From: Clitopilus passeckerianus
Taxonomy: Eukaryota > Basidiomycota > Agaricomycetes > Agaricales > Entolomataceae
Direction of reading: 5' to 3'
DNA length: 64,000 nt
Assembly (NCBI GenBank): GCA_944990035.1
Contig: CALYLX010000080.1
Span: 1-64,000, forward strand
This document shows positions 21,864 through 33,767 of this stretch, one piece after another. Each line of letters opens with the position of its first letter. The stretch's first letter is position 1. The position numbers and the translations under genes were made by a program. The notes beneath the pieces are model-generated. The model was not told where the DNA came from. It searched no databases and worked only from the letters and a program-made list of their open reading frames with translations.

Positions 21864-22589
21864 TATCATGGTTAAAGGTTAACGAATTATATGGAACAAT
21901 CGAATGAAATTGTACCAAGAAACGGAATGTGGCACGAAATGAATCGTATTGTTGTTTGACATGATCAGGTTAACTGAAGCCTCCATGGAATCTTGACGGA
22001 TCGGCTTTCCGACAACCCCAACGTCTCAAGCGCGCGAACCATACGAACCTGAGGCTCCGCCAGGCCTTTCATCGGGCGAGGCGCCGTTCATCTTATCGCT
22101 AGATCTTTGAAGGATGAATTAGCGCCGAAAAGGCAACTTCGAAGCACACGTGATGCGTAAATGGAAGGCTGTAAGGCTGTAAGCAGTGGCTATGCCTAGC
22201 TGTCGGTGATCGCAGTTGCCTCCATCCTTGACGTTGACAAAAAAAAAATGAGCCAAATTCGCGCCGGCGCGAATCTGCCTTCCAAAGAGAAGCAATTTGT
22301 GACTCGATCTGACATCTTGACAACTGTGTCCCTGTCCCTTATCCTGTCATCGGCGCTTTCTCCGGCTTAGAAGAATCGTTCACCACGTTGTTCAAGGACA
22401 TTCCAAGCCTCCGATACAGCAGGCGACTATGCTGCGCCTACGGCATATACAGCCACCACCGTGTTAATCCGGTTCGAGATCTCGAATTGGAATTGTTCCA
22501 TACCTCGGCCCCGGTGAGCCATTTGCTATAAGAAAAGGATCCTCGAGGTCATGGACTGACGAGTTCGCCCAGCTTCTTGCCATATCACC
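21864..22589. other. Intergenic region
   Basis: This holds the 3' UTR of the SOD gene and the promoter of the ABC transporter gene. I see no coding frame, RNA gene or repeat worth calling. Confidence 0.4.
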
Positions 22590-25166
22590 ATGTCCTCCGA
22601 GAAATCGCCCCCTCTGGCTCCGTCAACAACCACTACTCTGAAGGAACGCGGTCACCGAATTGGGAGGAAGAACTATGGAATATACGACATGAGCTACGTC
22701 GAACAAAGCGCCTTCAATTTCGTTGGAAAATGGGACGAAAATGTGGCAGGAGCGAGGGTGTATGTGACGCTGTTGAAAGAGATATATGGCCTCGTTCCGT
22801 GGATTACGGCTATGTTCCTGTTGAGCCGATTCTGGCGGAGTATCGAGGACGCGGTGCTGTTGCATTTGAGTTCGGATTTGCTCAGGATCGTCAGTGTTCA
22901 GATTTCGTTTACGCCCTATGATTGGACTCTGACCGCTTGATGAAATAGATTGAGGTCGGGCTGAAGGAGGGAGACCTGGACAGGAAGGCGATAGGCTGGG
23001 CACTCGTAATGAGGCTCAGCTGTATCACCTTCGTCTCTTGGTTCAAGTGGTGGGTGTATGTGCCTTAGCTCTCCATTTTCCGCTCCAGTACTGATATTAG
23101 AATGACAGAGACACTCTCAAACCGGTGATCAAGTCAAAAGTTGTTAATCATTACGAAATCGAGCTCATGAGAGGTAATAACCCACTCTTGTTCCCCCAAC
23201 TATCCAGCGCTGACGTTTCTGCAGCTCGAATGCATCTCGACCTCTCGTCTACCTCTCAAGATCCTACCACAGGGTCAGGAGGGATCTCCTCAGAAACCCC
23301 ATGGAATGCATTCGAGGCAGTTATCGAGTTCTTGGCCAATGGCGTCACCTTCTGCAGCCAGATCTTCCTGGTACTCCACGCGACCAGATCAACTGGGGGT
23401 CCAGTCATGGGGATTCTTTCGATCCTCCAGCCGCTATACCAGGTATTAGGTGTTCGGAACATGTGGAATTTGCGTAAGTCGCTCCTTGTGTGGCGCGCTG
23501 GTTCCCATGCTGACGGGTCCCTGACTCATTGACAGCTCTACTCGTGAATATGGGGAACAAATATTACGGCAGGATGAAAGCATTGCGAAAACTAACCGAC
23601 CAAGAGTATAAGCACGAGTATATTGCGGGTGGTTTAAGTGACTACGTGCTGAAGGGTATGTGTTCTACGCCTAATTCACCTTCTATTCTTTCGTTAATGA
23701 ATGTACTTCCCATAGAGTACGAGAAAGCCGCCGAGGACTTAGGAGAGACGTCCATTGACGATGTATGGGAGCAAGTCAATAAGCATCCAACTCCTTATTC
23801 AAGCATTGCGGGTGAAGTCCTGGGCGATCTACCAATAGTACGTCCTGACCCTCCTCCTAATTGCGCCTCTGACATCTTCCCCAGATTTACTGCGCGTACA
23901 CGGCTGTTACGGACCCTTCCAATTTCTCTCTGGCATCCATTGCCATTCTTCAGCAGTCTACCAGTACGGTCAGATGGTCGATGCATGCAATTGCCTATAC
24001 TGTTCGATCCTTTCAAAGGCACATCTCCGAGATGAAGAAAATGTACGCTGCTTTGGAGATAAAGCCGAAGTTGAAAGAGGGAGAGGTGCCATATCCTCGT
24101 AAGGACTTGGACCGGGAGAAGTCGGCTGGTATGGGCATCGAGCTTCGGTTTGTTTCCATCCATTCTTCATTCTTGGCCGCCCTTGAGAAATCTCACCTTC
24201 AATTCTTCAGCGACGTCAGATTCGATTACCCCGAAACTAAGTCTACCACGAGCGCCTTGAAGGGCATATCCCTCACCATCAAACCTGGGAATCTCGTGGT
24301 GATCGTAGGGGCCAATGGGAGTGGAAAGTCTACGCTCATCAAGCTCATCACCAGAATGTATGACGCGACTTCTGGAGTACTCTCCGTCGACGGTCTGCCA
24401 GTATCGAACTATCGCACATCGGACTTCCGGCAGACCATCGCTTCGTTTACCCAGGACCACAAGCTGTACCCACTCTCCCTTTACGAGAACATTGGTCTAG
24501 GAAACTATACCCATATTCACGACAAGGAGTCCGTCATGAAAGCTGCCAAGCTTGGTGGGGCGACCGGATTCATCTCGAAGCTTGAAGATGGGATGGAAAC
24601 GGTGTTAGAGCCTATGCTCGATTATTATACTATCAACGTTCCCGACGACGACGAGGCCCATCCGCTCAAACAAGAGGAGAAGAAGATCCTGAAGAAGGCG
24701 GATATCTCTGGTGGAGAGAGGCAACGAGTTGTGGCGTACGTCATTTTCCTAATACCATGCTGCCTTTTGCTGATTTGGTTCTTCCATAGGGCACGAACGT
24801 TTATGCATATCAACTCAGGAAGAGTGAAACTCGTTGCCGTTGACGAACCAAGCTCTGCATTGGATTCAGAGGCAGAGCTTGCCCTGTTCCAACACCTCAT
24901 CGAGGCCAGAGAAGGCAAGACGATGATTTTCGTGACTCACCGATTTGGGCACTTGACCAAATATGCGGACGTGATTGTGTACGGAATCCCCATTATGAAG
25001 ATGCTGCCCTTTACTGACGGGTGTTCTTAGATGCATGAAGGAAGGCCAAATCGTGGAGTTGGGCTCGCACAGGGAACTCATGCAAGTCGGTGGCGAATAT
25101 GCAAAATTATACAACATACAGGCCGAAGCTTTCGCGGATGGGAGCAAAGATTCGCTGTCATCCTAG
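22590..25166 (+). CDS. ABC transporter, half-size, TMD-NBD, 691 aa
   Basis: Ten exons: 22590-22889, 22949-23055, 23109-23173, 23225-23473, 23536-23655, 23716-23837, 23885-24147, 24211-24735, 24790-24978 and 25031-25166 (2,076 nt). The first ~400 residues contain scattered hydrophobic segments (LVPWITAMFLLSRFW; VIEFLANGVTFCSQIFLVLH) separated by long charged loops. The nucleotide-binding domain follows: Walker A GANGSGKST (442-450), Q-loop FTQDHKLYPLSLYENIG, signature SGGERQR (~575), Walker B LVAVDEP (~597-603), D-loop SALD and H-loop FVTHRF. It ends IVELGSHRELMQVGGEYAKLYNIQ, typical of MsbA/HlyB-like half transporters that work as dimers. The substrate is unknown and the neighbours give no clue. 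Confidence 0.92.
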
Positions 25167-25614
25167 ATGCAGATACGGTGTACACCTATGCGAACTGTTT
25201 TATTTCTGGCAAGGTCTGGTCATCATCGACCGTTGTACGGTACGGGGCCTAAGTCGTGATCAATGCGTTTTGACCTCAGAAGAGTAGTAAATGTATGCAC
25301 TGATATATAATCACGCTGTTTGGGCTAAAGATGGGACAATAATAAGAAACCGCAGCGCCTTTATTCTAGTACCTTGAACGAAAGAGTCTGCCTGTGTGAG
25401 CAGGGGTCAAATTACCCTGTTCCAGTCAACGCAATGGCGACCGACGTTTTGCTGACTCTGGATTGATTCCTACGCGACTTCCAGGCTAGAGCTTCCATGC
25501 GCTCAGTCGATTCCAGGCATTTGCGATTAAATGGCGTAAAAGGCCTGGAACCTGGTAATCATCGCGAGTCGGACCGCGTGTAAGAGTATGTTGTCCATGC
25601 CAAGCAACCTTTCC
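25167..25614. other. Intergenic region
   Basis: No gene. Positions from about 25553 on are similar to 31484 onwards and form the duplicated promoter of the two small beta-trefoil-like genes. Confidence 0.45.
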
Positions 25615-25623
25615 TATATAAAA
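25615..25623 (+). promoter_or_regulatory. TATA box
   Basis: TATATAAAA lies 45 bp upstream of the remnant ATG at 25668. The second copy has TATAAAAG at 31529-31536, 43 bp before its ATG, in the same duplicated promoter context. Confidence 0.6.
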
Positions 25624-25667
25624 TGGCCATTGACAGATTCCGTTTCCGTGAAGAAATTTCTGCTAAC

Positions 25668-26292
25668 ATGTCAAAAGAACTCCCACTGGCGTCTACGAGA
25701 TCTACTACACGACGTATACTGAAATTCAGCCTCTTGGACTGGACAGCCTCTCTGGACAACCTCCTGAACTCGTTCAACTCCCTGTAGACGTGACTCCCGC
25801 TAGGGTAAGTCTTTCCGTTCCAGATACAGACCACAAACCCTCGAACCTTCCTGTTTCCCTAGTTCGCCATCGCAAAGGTTGGGACGAACCAGTACACCAT
25901 CAAGCTCAACGGATCGTCCCTCGCCCCAGATGGTATATGGATGATGGATCCGACCACGCTCAACATCTTATACATGGACCATCCTGTACCATGGTCCCAA
26001 TGGTCTCATAGGCGGTGATAACTATTATGCGTTTGTTTTCTCGTTTTCATCGCTGGGGATAGTGCCATGCTGAGAACCAATCCAGTGTCTGGCTCCCTGA
26101 CAAATCAGCCGGTTGGCTTTATCTCGTTCTTGGTGGAAGACGACGGTCCGTTAAGCGAACACCTATTGGTGAACTCGAGGTGCGCCAGCCGTGTTAAAAT
26201 TTCTGGGTGTGATGCCTAATATCCTATTTCCTACGCAGATCTACCTGGAACCCGATTTTGCAGGTGGATGGTGGTTTAAGAAATTAGCATAA
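25668..26292 (+). pseudogene. Beta-trefoil-like small protein, copy 1, frameshifted
   Basis: This is homologous to the gene at 31579-33220. Relative to that copy, one base is missing after the fifth codon (near 25682), so the ATG no longer leads into GVYEIYYTTYTEIQPLGL. A second frame change lies near 25990, between PVPWSQW and LIGGDNYYA. The downstream blocks VWLPDKSAGWLYLVLGGRRR and IYLEPDFAGGWWFKKLA are intact, with introns in the same places. The fold guess rests on repeated G.Y.I / W.L / W.F strands like I66 inhibitors, and is tentative. No signal peptide. Confidence 0.7.
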
Positions 26293-27519
26293 GCTCGTGT
26301 ACATTACCAACTATGGGGAAACACATTCAGCGTTGAGCCTATGTCAAATATCTGATATGTCTTGAAGAGGCGATCCAGCCCAAAATTTGGACAAAGACTT
26401 TGGAGCTTCAGGAATTCATCTTTTGCCGCTTTCCTTTCCACTGCAATATGATGTAGGGCTGTAGATAAGATACTCCGAGACTTTTGTTACCAGACATTCT
26501 AACTTAGAGGCATTTACGCTCGTGATATAATTCCTAAGTGAAGCTTAATATATTTAATTTGAATAGTCGTAGAATTACTTAGGATCTTGACCATTTCTTT
26601 GAGACCAAAGAACACGCCGTTAACGTGTGTAGGTCGTCTACGAGATGGCTAAGAATGTGTAGGAGTATTTCGCTACTGAGAGTGTGACAGGCCATGCCAG
26701 AATGATACAGGCCTGAGTCCAGACACGACTAGAGAGGGGATCAACGTTGGCGATGACGGGGAACGAACAGGGAAACGAAGGTATAAAACCCCAAGGCTCC
26801 GTTGTTACAAGCCCTCCCATCCAGGAACCGCATCAGACTCCTTCAGTGGGGACATTTCCGTTAAGATCTGCTCGGACCAGCCGGTCCTTAAGCCGAGGTC
26901 TGCGTCACACGTGTGACTTGTCATCCTTCCTCTTAGTCGCGCAATTACTTGTACGTTCTCACAAATTCATCGGGGAGCACCACTCACGAAGCATTCCATT
27001 TTCAGGCACCGTTTATTCACGATAGCTACTTTTCGGCCTGCTTTTTGCCAGTGAAAATCCGGTGACTGTTGAAATCTATGAGCGTGAGGATTTCGAGGCA
27101 AATCTGGTCCCACTTTGGATCAGACTTCGATATGCAAAGGAGGAACACATTCTGGTGACGCTAGAGCTAAGATGAGGAGCGCAACGGTGCTTGTTTATGG
27201 TTTGCAATTCTTTCATCCGTTTTGACCCAAAATTGATGTACTTCGCCTTGAAGACGAAGAAATCTCGGTCTCGGGCTGGCTCCCTGTAATATGAGACTCT
27301 TATGACTCTGACCAAAGTTTCTTCCTTGGTCTCCCATTGCCACCCCATTCGACGAGACGGCAACGAACTTCCAGCCTTAAAGGCTGCGGGCAACTGCCTA
27401 GGTAGCAAGCACGTAAGTCGAACTCCTTTATTCTCGAGCCTACTCTGACGTGATATGTCCAGGCGTAATATCAATTTCGTCAACAGTCTTCGCAGCTCGC
27501 TCCCTGCCTCTCCCGTGAC
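26293..27519. other. Spacer before the retroelement
   Basis: No supportable gene. From about 27520 the sequence resembles 39995 onwards, marking the edge of a repeat related to the retroelement. Confidence 0.4.
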
Positions 27520-28500
27520 GCCACCGCAACAGCAGCTACCGGTGTGGAAGGGTATCCTACCCTCCTCTCCCACTGGCAATATTCCCTTTCGTTCATCAAT
27601 GCACCTTCAATCGACTTTCCGCCATCAAACAATTTCGTTTTCCATTGCTGCCGTCAAGATTAGGCACCTTCGCCATCGAACTTCGCTTCATCAAGAATCC
27701 CTACCTCGCGCATCAGAACTGTCAAGATCGAAGTTCACCCGTATAAGCCGCAGGAGCCGAATTGAAGGATAATGGTTAGGTTTCTTTTCTCGAACGATGA
27801 TTACTTACTTTTCTTTCTCTATTCCTTGATAATTGTACTATAGGTTGGTGTTAGGAGGAAGATGAGGCAAAAGCGAAGTGGGGAAGTGGAAGTAGGGTCG
27901 AGAACGCGTTCCTAGGAAGCGTAAAAGGCACTGCTGGGTCTCAGTGCGCCTACGCGAACGCGAGCTCCCCGAGCCATCGCCACTTCACCATCAGCTCGCG
28001 TCGCGTCTCCCCTTTTGGCATCGACATTTCCCTTTTTAGAGTATAGATCATGTTTTCCTCGCAGTAGTGTACAGTCTGGAGGGCACACGAGCACGTGCGC
28101 CTCCAGTATATGTTTGTATCGCATGTTTTCAAAATAAATAGCACATCTTGAGCTCAAACCACCACGTTTTACGTTCGCGAACACCAGAGTTCGCTCTCTC
28201 TTCTTCTCTTCAAGCTTAGGGTTCACAGGAACTCAAAAACACGAAACCAGTTCCACCGGGAGCTACTCAGTTAAGTCCAAACTTTTAATTCGAATTCTAC
28301 ATCTCTTCGAGGTGTTATATCTTCGAGCTTAAGGCTCTACGCGTTGAGGAAGGTACCGTAATTATTCGGCGAACCTTTCCTTCACCCACACAGCCTCCCA
28401 TCACGCGAGACGTCCTTGACATCTCTCCGCGGTCGGAAGTGTCTTTCTTCCTCAATTGGTGACCACCGCAGGGGGTGTGTCATTGACAAGTCTCGCTACT
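27520..28500 (+). repeat. LTR-like repeat and leader of the retroelement
   Basis: 27536-27560 and 27886-27985 recur at 40012-40036 and 40363-40455. The latter pair shares GGAAGTAGGGTCGAGA and CAGTGCGCCTACGCGA blocks. Both copies later show (T/A)TCATTGAC(A/T)AAGTCT-like sequence (28480-28495; 40661-40677) that could be a primer-binding-site junction. Exact LTR borders cannot be set by eye. Confidence 0.5.
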
Positions 28501-28671
28501 TCACAAACTTTAACGGTGCGTAAATTGTTGTATTCTCTTAAGGGCTCACTACTCTGTAGAGACTTCGATCCTCGCCATCAAACTCGACGCATATAGTCAC
28601 TTTTTCCCCGCATCTACCCACTGATTACAACACCACCCTTCACTTCGACCCTTTCTCTCCGTAAACGAACC

Positions 28672-30756
28672 ATGTCCGATCTTGAAAATCCACCGAACCA
28701 TCAAGACCTCGATGACGACATTGTCGAGCCTCAACATCAAGGAGCACACGCGGAAGCAAACCAGCAGTCGTCAACGGACCGCCGCACCGCTTCTTCATCA
28801 AAAGAGAAAGAACGCGATCTCTCTAGCCTACCTCCAATGGGTAAAGGCGGCTCTAGTTCTTCTGGCAACTCTCGTAATTCGGAAATCTCTCTGGGCTCTG
28901 TGGCTTCGCTAAATGTTCGCTCGCCTATGCCTGCACCAGGAACTCAAGGAGCCCCTCGCTTTAATGGGGACGACGTTTCCGACTTCATCTTTAACCTCGA
29001 ATGCCTTGCAGATCAATGTAACTTCAACCACCAACTCTTGCCTCAGCTTGTTCTTCAGTACTGTACGCCTTTGGTGAAGCAGCTGCTTCGAGTCCTACCT
29101 GCGTTCAGAGGAAACGACTGGGCTGCTTGTGTAGCGCAGCTTACCAATCTCTACAGCTCCCAAGACTCAAAGGTTAAGGTCTCGGCAACCGATCTGCGAA
29201 ATTGGATCACTCTCCACGAATCTCGGGGCGTAATCTCCAATCAAGTGGAGGTCGATCGCTACTTTCACGAGTTTCTGCGGAACTCTGGCGACCTTGTTGC
29301 TAGAGGACGGCTCTCACGAGCTGATTACGACCTCCTCTTTTATCAAGGCATTCCTAGAAAACTGCGGAGTGGAGTCAGGCGTGAGCTCAAGGCTCTCAAC
29401 CCTGGGTCCTCATACGACCAGTCAAACCCTCCTCCAGCATCGGCTACACGCCATGCTCTTAAGAAAATATTTGACGAAGATGACTTGGATGCTGACGTAG
29501 TTCCCACAGCTTGTCCTCTATATACAACTGAGGACTCCGCTTCCTCCTCTTCACGTTCGGAAAAGAAGACGACTGTTCCGGTGCGTTCTCCTTCGCCTCC
29601 TACTCAAAAAGCTATTCCAGGCGCAATCCCTTCGGATCGAGACGTAACCGCGCAAGAAATCGCTAAGTTGACTCGTCAACTCGAAGATCTTCGTATACAA
29701 CAAGCTCAGTCGAACCAACCCGCAAGTAACGTCATTATTGGTTCTTCTAACGCAGGTGCGTCTGATAGACGATGCTGGTTCTGCGATGACACTTCCCACC
29801 GTCTGGGAATCACTTTCTGCCCTAAAGCGATGGAGTGCATCGCTGACAAGATCTGTACCCTCCTTCCAGTCGAAGGAAAGCTTCGTTTATTCAGAGCTGA
29901 CGGCTCTAACTTACCTTCTGGGAGAGGCGTTCCTGGAGGTGTTTACGGTGCTCTAAAGGCTCCTCGCGAGGCAACTGTTCAGTCATCTCGTGTTGGATGC
30001 ACTGCTGTTTTAATCGATGGACATTCTGTCATGGGAGGCGATGTATTTGGCGTCTCTTCTGTTTCTTCCGACTCACTGTCTAGATCCTCAAACCCTGCCG
30101 CAAGAACTGCTAAGGACAAGTCAAATCGACATGATCCCACCGGACGTCCGAACGAAAACGTCGACCAGCAACCTCCCCTCAAAATCAAAATTCCAGCTCG
30201 ACCAAAGGAGCCCAAGGAGCTAGCGCCTTCGCCTACCGCTCCGCAACCTGCTGCTCCCCCACCTATTACCGCTACGCCTGCACCAAACCCTCGACCTCCG
30301 ACCATCAACACTCGTGAAGGTCACCACCAGGAGAAGAAGCGTGTAAATGCTGAGTCGAAGGACGTAGAAATGAAGGACGCAGATAACGGTAAGAAAAGCG
30401 GCCCTAACTATCATTTCACCTCCGATTTGCAGGACTCCTACGACGGAACTAAACTTACCTCGACGATTCTCAACACCGTCATCTCTGTTACCTTGGGCGA
30501 CCTTCTAGGCAGTTCAGTCGACCTACAGCAACGTTTCCAAGGCCTTTCAAAAACTCGACGATCGTACACTACAGGCAACAAGCCTGTGACGGCTCATTAC
30601 GCTTCTGTGGAAGCAGAAGACGATGAAGATGCTTCTGATGTCGAAGAGATTTCTACGGCAGGTCTTCACACTATCTTTCTTCCTCACCGGTTATCTCCTC
30701 AGATCGTTCTCATAACCCCGCCCCTTTTCCCGTTCCAAGCACCCCCAGCTCCGTAA
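28672..30756 (+). CDS. Retrotransposon Gag-like protein, 694 aa frame
   Basis: One long intronless frame. The N-terminus is Ser/Gln-rich. A conserved-looking helical core starts at PRFNGDDVSDFIFNLECLA and continues through LVLQYC, WAACVAQLTNLY and YDLLFYQGIPRKLR, as in gypsy-type Gag proteins of basidiomycetes. A zinc-knuckle-like motif CWFCDDTSHRLGITFC follows, with spacing C-x2-C-x4-H-x6-C, two residues longer than the canonical knuckle. After that come Pro-rich low-complexity sequence and an acidic patch. Near 30680 coding character moves to another frame (SSPVISSDRSHNPAPFPVPS, then SADEMILKAVGG) that stops near 30950. This suggests a frameshift in the Gag or the loss of what followed. No protease, reverse transcriptase or integrase is present. 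Confidence 0.75.
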   Translation: MSDLENPPNHQDLDDDIVEPQHQGAHAEANQQSSTDRRTASSSKEKERDLSSLPPMGKGGSSSSGNSRNSEISLGSVASLNVRSPMPAPGTQGAPRFNGDDVSDFIFNLECLADQCNFNHQLLPQLVLQYCTPLVKQLLRVLPAFRGNDWAACVAQLTNLYSSQDSKVKVSATDLRNWITLHESRGVISNQVEVDRYFHEFLRNSGDLVARGRLSRADYDLLFYQGIPRKLRSGVRRELKALNPGSSYDQSNPPPASATRHALKKIFDEDDLDADVVPTACPLYTTEDSASSSSRSEKKTTVPVRSPSPPTQKAIPGAIPSDRDVTAQEIAKLTRQLEDLRIQQAQSNQPASNVIIGSSNAGASDRRCWFCDDTSHRLGITFCPKAMECIADKICTLLPVEGKLRLFRADGSNLPSGRGVPGGVYGALKAPREATVQSSRVGCTAVLIDGHSVMGGDVFGVSSVSSDSLSRSSNPAARTAKDKSNRHDPTGRPNENVDQQPPLKIKIPARPKEPKELAPSPTAPQPAAPPPITATPAPNPRPPTINTREGHHQEKKRVNAESKDVEMKDADNGKKSGPNYHFTSDLQDSYDGTKLTSTILNTVISVTLGDLLGSSVDLQQRFQGLSKTRRSYTTGNKPVTAHYASVEAEDDEDASDVEEISTAGLHTIFLPHRLSPQIVLITPPLFPFQAPPAP

Positions 30757-31528
30757 TTCGGTCCTCAAGGCAAGGATTTTGCCAATCTCAGGAACGGCTT
30801 GGATCCAGTGGCTCGAACGAAAGCATGTCAGCCGACGAGATGATTCTCAAGGCGGTTGGTGGCTCGCAATCTCATTCTACCAGCGGCCAGCCGGAGTCGA
30901 GAACAAGAGGTCACATACTTCAATCGACGAGTCCCGAACGTGATGCAACCTAGGAATCTCACCATTTCGTCTCCGCTCAGGAACAAGCTCCAGCTTCAGT
31001 TCCTCGCAACGGATTCATCACCGACCCCGACGGATACCAGCATGGCTTTCTCTAGCAAAGTGTTCCGGCCTATCTAGTGGAGATTTTGGGTCACCGTGAC
31101 ATCCACTTGCACCCGGTTGCCTAAGCCGTGACCGATGCTCTATAGAAGAAATCAAAGTTCTCTGGAGCGAGCAGTAAGTCTGTTTATTATCGTTCTCTCT
31201 CGGTCGTTGCTTACGCGTCCTCCACAGGACGAGCAAGGCCAGCGCAAATATCGACAGTACGGGATTCCTGGGCGTTACAAGGATGGCATGTGTGGGGAGA
31301 GCTGGGTTAAGAATAGAATGATCAATATGACGACGGAACCTACCTACTTTACCATTTTAATTGACATCTAAGCGCTTCCATGAGAACCTGGAGCTCCACC
31401 CAATGTCGAGGTAGACGACGCCATTGATCCCAGGCTCTCTTCAGTCAGAACGCTGTTTGAATTGATAGGCTGGCCCGAGGTCTGGTAATCATCGCGATTC
31501 GGACAGCACGGTTACATCGGTCTCCACT
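30757..31528. other. Degraded retroelement 3' region and duplicated promoter
   Basis: 30757-30950 keeps coding character in a shifted frame, continuing the Gag. After it no frame is convincing. From 31484 the sequence is the duplicated promoter shared with 25553 onwards. Confidence 0.4.
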
Positions 31529-31578
31529 TATAAAAGGGTTTGAGCGAGCCTGTTACACCAGGTTCCCCTTCTGCGAAT

Positions 31579-33220
31579 ATGTCCAAAGAACTTGCTGCTG
31601 GCGTCTACGAGATTTATTACACAACCGATACCGAAGTTCAGCCTTTCGGACTGGACAGTGTCGATGCCCAGCCACCTCAACTTGTAGAGCTCCCTGTGGG
31701 CGGTACTCCTGCCAGGGTAAGCCTGAATACTCGAAATTCAAAAAGTGTATCCTGAATTCCCTTTTACGTAGTTCGCCATTGCGAAGGTTGGCACGAACAA
31801 ATACACCGTGCAGGTCAATGGATCATATCTCGCACCTGACGACATATGGGTCCGGCCACGCTCAACGGCATTTACATGCACAATCCTGAACCACCCAGTT
31901 ACAGGCCTTATAGGGAGCGATAGCTACTTTGCGTACGTCGTCTTATTTTGACTAGTTGGAGATGTAAGGTGCTGAAGAGTAATTCTTAGCGTTTGGCTCC
32001 CAGACAAGTCGGCCGGTGATGCGAAGCGCGTGAAATGAAGCTAAAGGTGCGTGAAAGAGAAAACTCTATCCACACAACACTAACACTCAAACCACACACA
32101 ACACGAGTTCGTTGGGGCTTATATGAACCAATAGACACCGTAGATACACTTAGCACGAGCGTAGTATAGCCGTGAAATGTAGTAGGTAGTTCAAAATCAA
32201 AGATTTTGAATGCAAATCAAATAAACTCGCGCGCACGCAAGTGAAATCCTTCAATATAACTCAAATGACCTTAGAACCCGCAGTTTCTTTGGTCGAAGCG
32301 CTCGCAAATAGGAATCTAAAGCAGTCGCAACACAGGTAATGCTCGAATTCGGTCTCTCGATTACTTGGGGGATTCTCCCGCTCATGCTACAGTACTTATA
32401 CAAAATGGTTGTGTCTACAATAGGAAATAAATAGAATATTTTGGAAGTCGACAGGTGGGTTCTTTCATGTGAATGCTCCGGTAAAACATCCATCATGAGT
32501 ATGAAAACCTGTTGTGAGGCCCAATACTTGAGAAATGGAGAGAAACCTCGGAGATTGATAGACCGCGCTGGTGCCTATCAAGACGAGGATCCTGATTGGT
32601 TGGAGACATAGCATGACTCAGAGAAACTAAGAATAGCTTTTCCTTGGCATATCTAAGCCGGTACAATCGCAAGTTCACGTGTATTTTATGGCGCAATACA
32701 CATTTCGAGGACGGGGTCTCCAGATGATCTTCCCTCTATGCCGGGCCGGCAAGGTGAAGTACCATCATTTCATGTCTCCGATAAATCCGTTGCCCATATG
32801 GAATCGCAGGCAATCAATGCCGAAGCTTCTCCGGATGAAGCGGACCTTAACACCGTGCATAAGGAATTCATCTCCTTGTTTCGTCAGGCATCGAGATAAC
32901 TCGTGCTGATCCTGGACAGTTCGGAGCTCACTTCCAGGCTTCGTTTGTCCAATAATATTCATTAGGGTGGAATGTAATACATATAAAATACACAGGAATG
33001 CGAAATTTTAGATGTATATACGGCAGTGCCGTGTCACCGGCTGGCTTTACCTCGTTCTTGGGGGCAGAAGGCGTTCTATGAAGCGCACACCTATCGGTGA
33101 GCTCCAGGTGCGTCAATTCTGGTCAAAATATTTCTGTGTGCTAACCCCCTCCCGTTTGCTTGATAGATCTACTTGGAACCCGATTTCGCAGCTGGGTGGC
33201 GGTTTAAGAAAGTGGCATGA
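31579..33220 (+). pseudogene. Beta-trefoil-like small protein, copy 2, split by a 1-kb insertion
   Basis: Exons 31579-31716 and 31772-31932, then part of a third starting near 31990, then 33041-33107 and 33167-33220. The protein would be about 150 aa: MSKELAAGVYEIYYTTDTE, VELPVGGTPARFAIAKVG, LAPDDIW, VWLPDKSAG / WLYLVLGGRRR and a closing IYLEPDFAAGWRFKKVA. Between Gly and Trp of SAGWLY sits a foreign 1,020-bp block (32017-33036), so the third exon is interrupted. Apart from this the frame is open. The middle (WVRPRSTAFTCTILNHPV) differs from copy 1 (WMMDPTTLNILYMDHPV) by two compensating frame changes. Confidence 0.75.
32017..33036. mobile_element. Candidate solo LTR inserted in the beta-trefoil-like gene
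   Basis: The block begins TGATGCG and ends CGTGTCA, so it has TG...CA ends with a short TGA/TCA inverted pair. It is flanked by a direct CCGG (32013-32016 and 33037-33040), as a 4-bp target duplication. Comparison with copy 1 of the gene fixes the insertion point. It holds no convincing frame. A solo LTR fits best; a non-autonomous DNA element is the alternative. Confidence 0.65.
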
Positions 33221-33767
33221 GTTCGTGTATATTACTTAGTATTGTCACCTAAACAGGAATGCGTCCAACATGGTACTGTATCTATGCAAAATGTCCGATA
33301 TGTTCTAGTTTAAAAAAATTGGGAAAAGGGGGAAGCACTACTTTGTTTTTAGAGTACTGACGTTGATTCCTCACGCTCAGTTGGTTGCCGGCCTTATCGA
33401 AGAGATACCAAGTGTCTCCCTTATATATGACGAATGCAGCATAGAACTCGTCCAACGGACGTTGAATTGCGGACCCTGGACAACGATACGATATCGCGTA
33501 AACAGCTAGCTACAGACATTACCGTGCAGACTATACCTATACCCACGACTAGGTATTCATGGTGACCCTCCTATATCTTGGGTTCTGGAGGGGTTGGCAA
33601 GGGGGGTATGAGTGGTGGAAGGAATCTGTCCAAACAATTAGGATAGCATCAGTCCTTTCGAGTAGCCTTAGTGCAAGCGGGATGGATTCAACTCTCAGCA
33701 TTATGATATTAATTAGAATACCCTTCTATCTAGCATTACATCTCGAACTAAGTACTACGCGGGAGAA
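33221..33767. other. Intergenic region
   Basis: No supportable gene, RNA or repeat. Confidence 0.4.
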
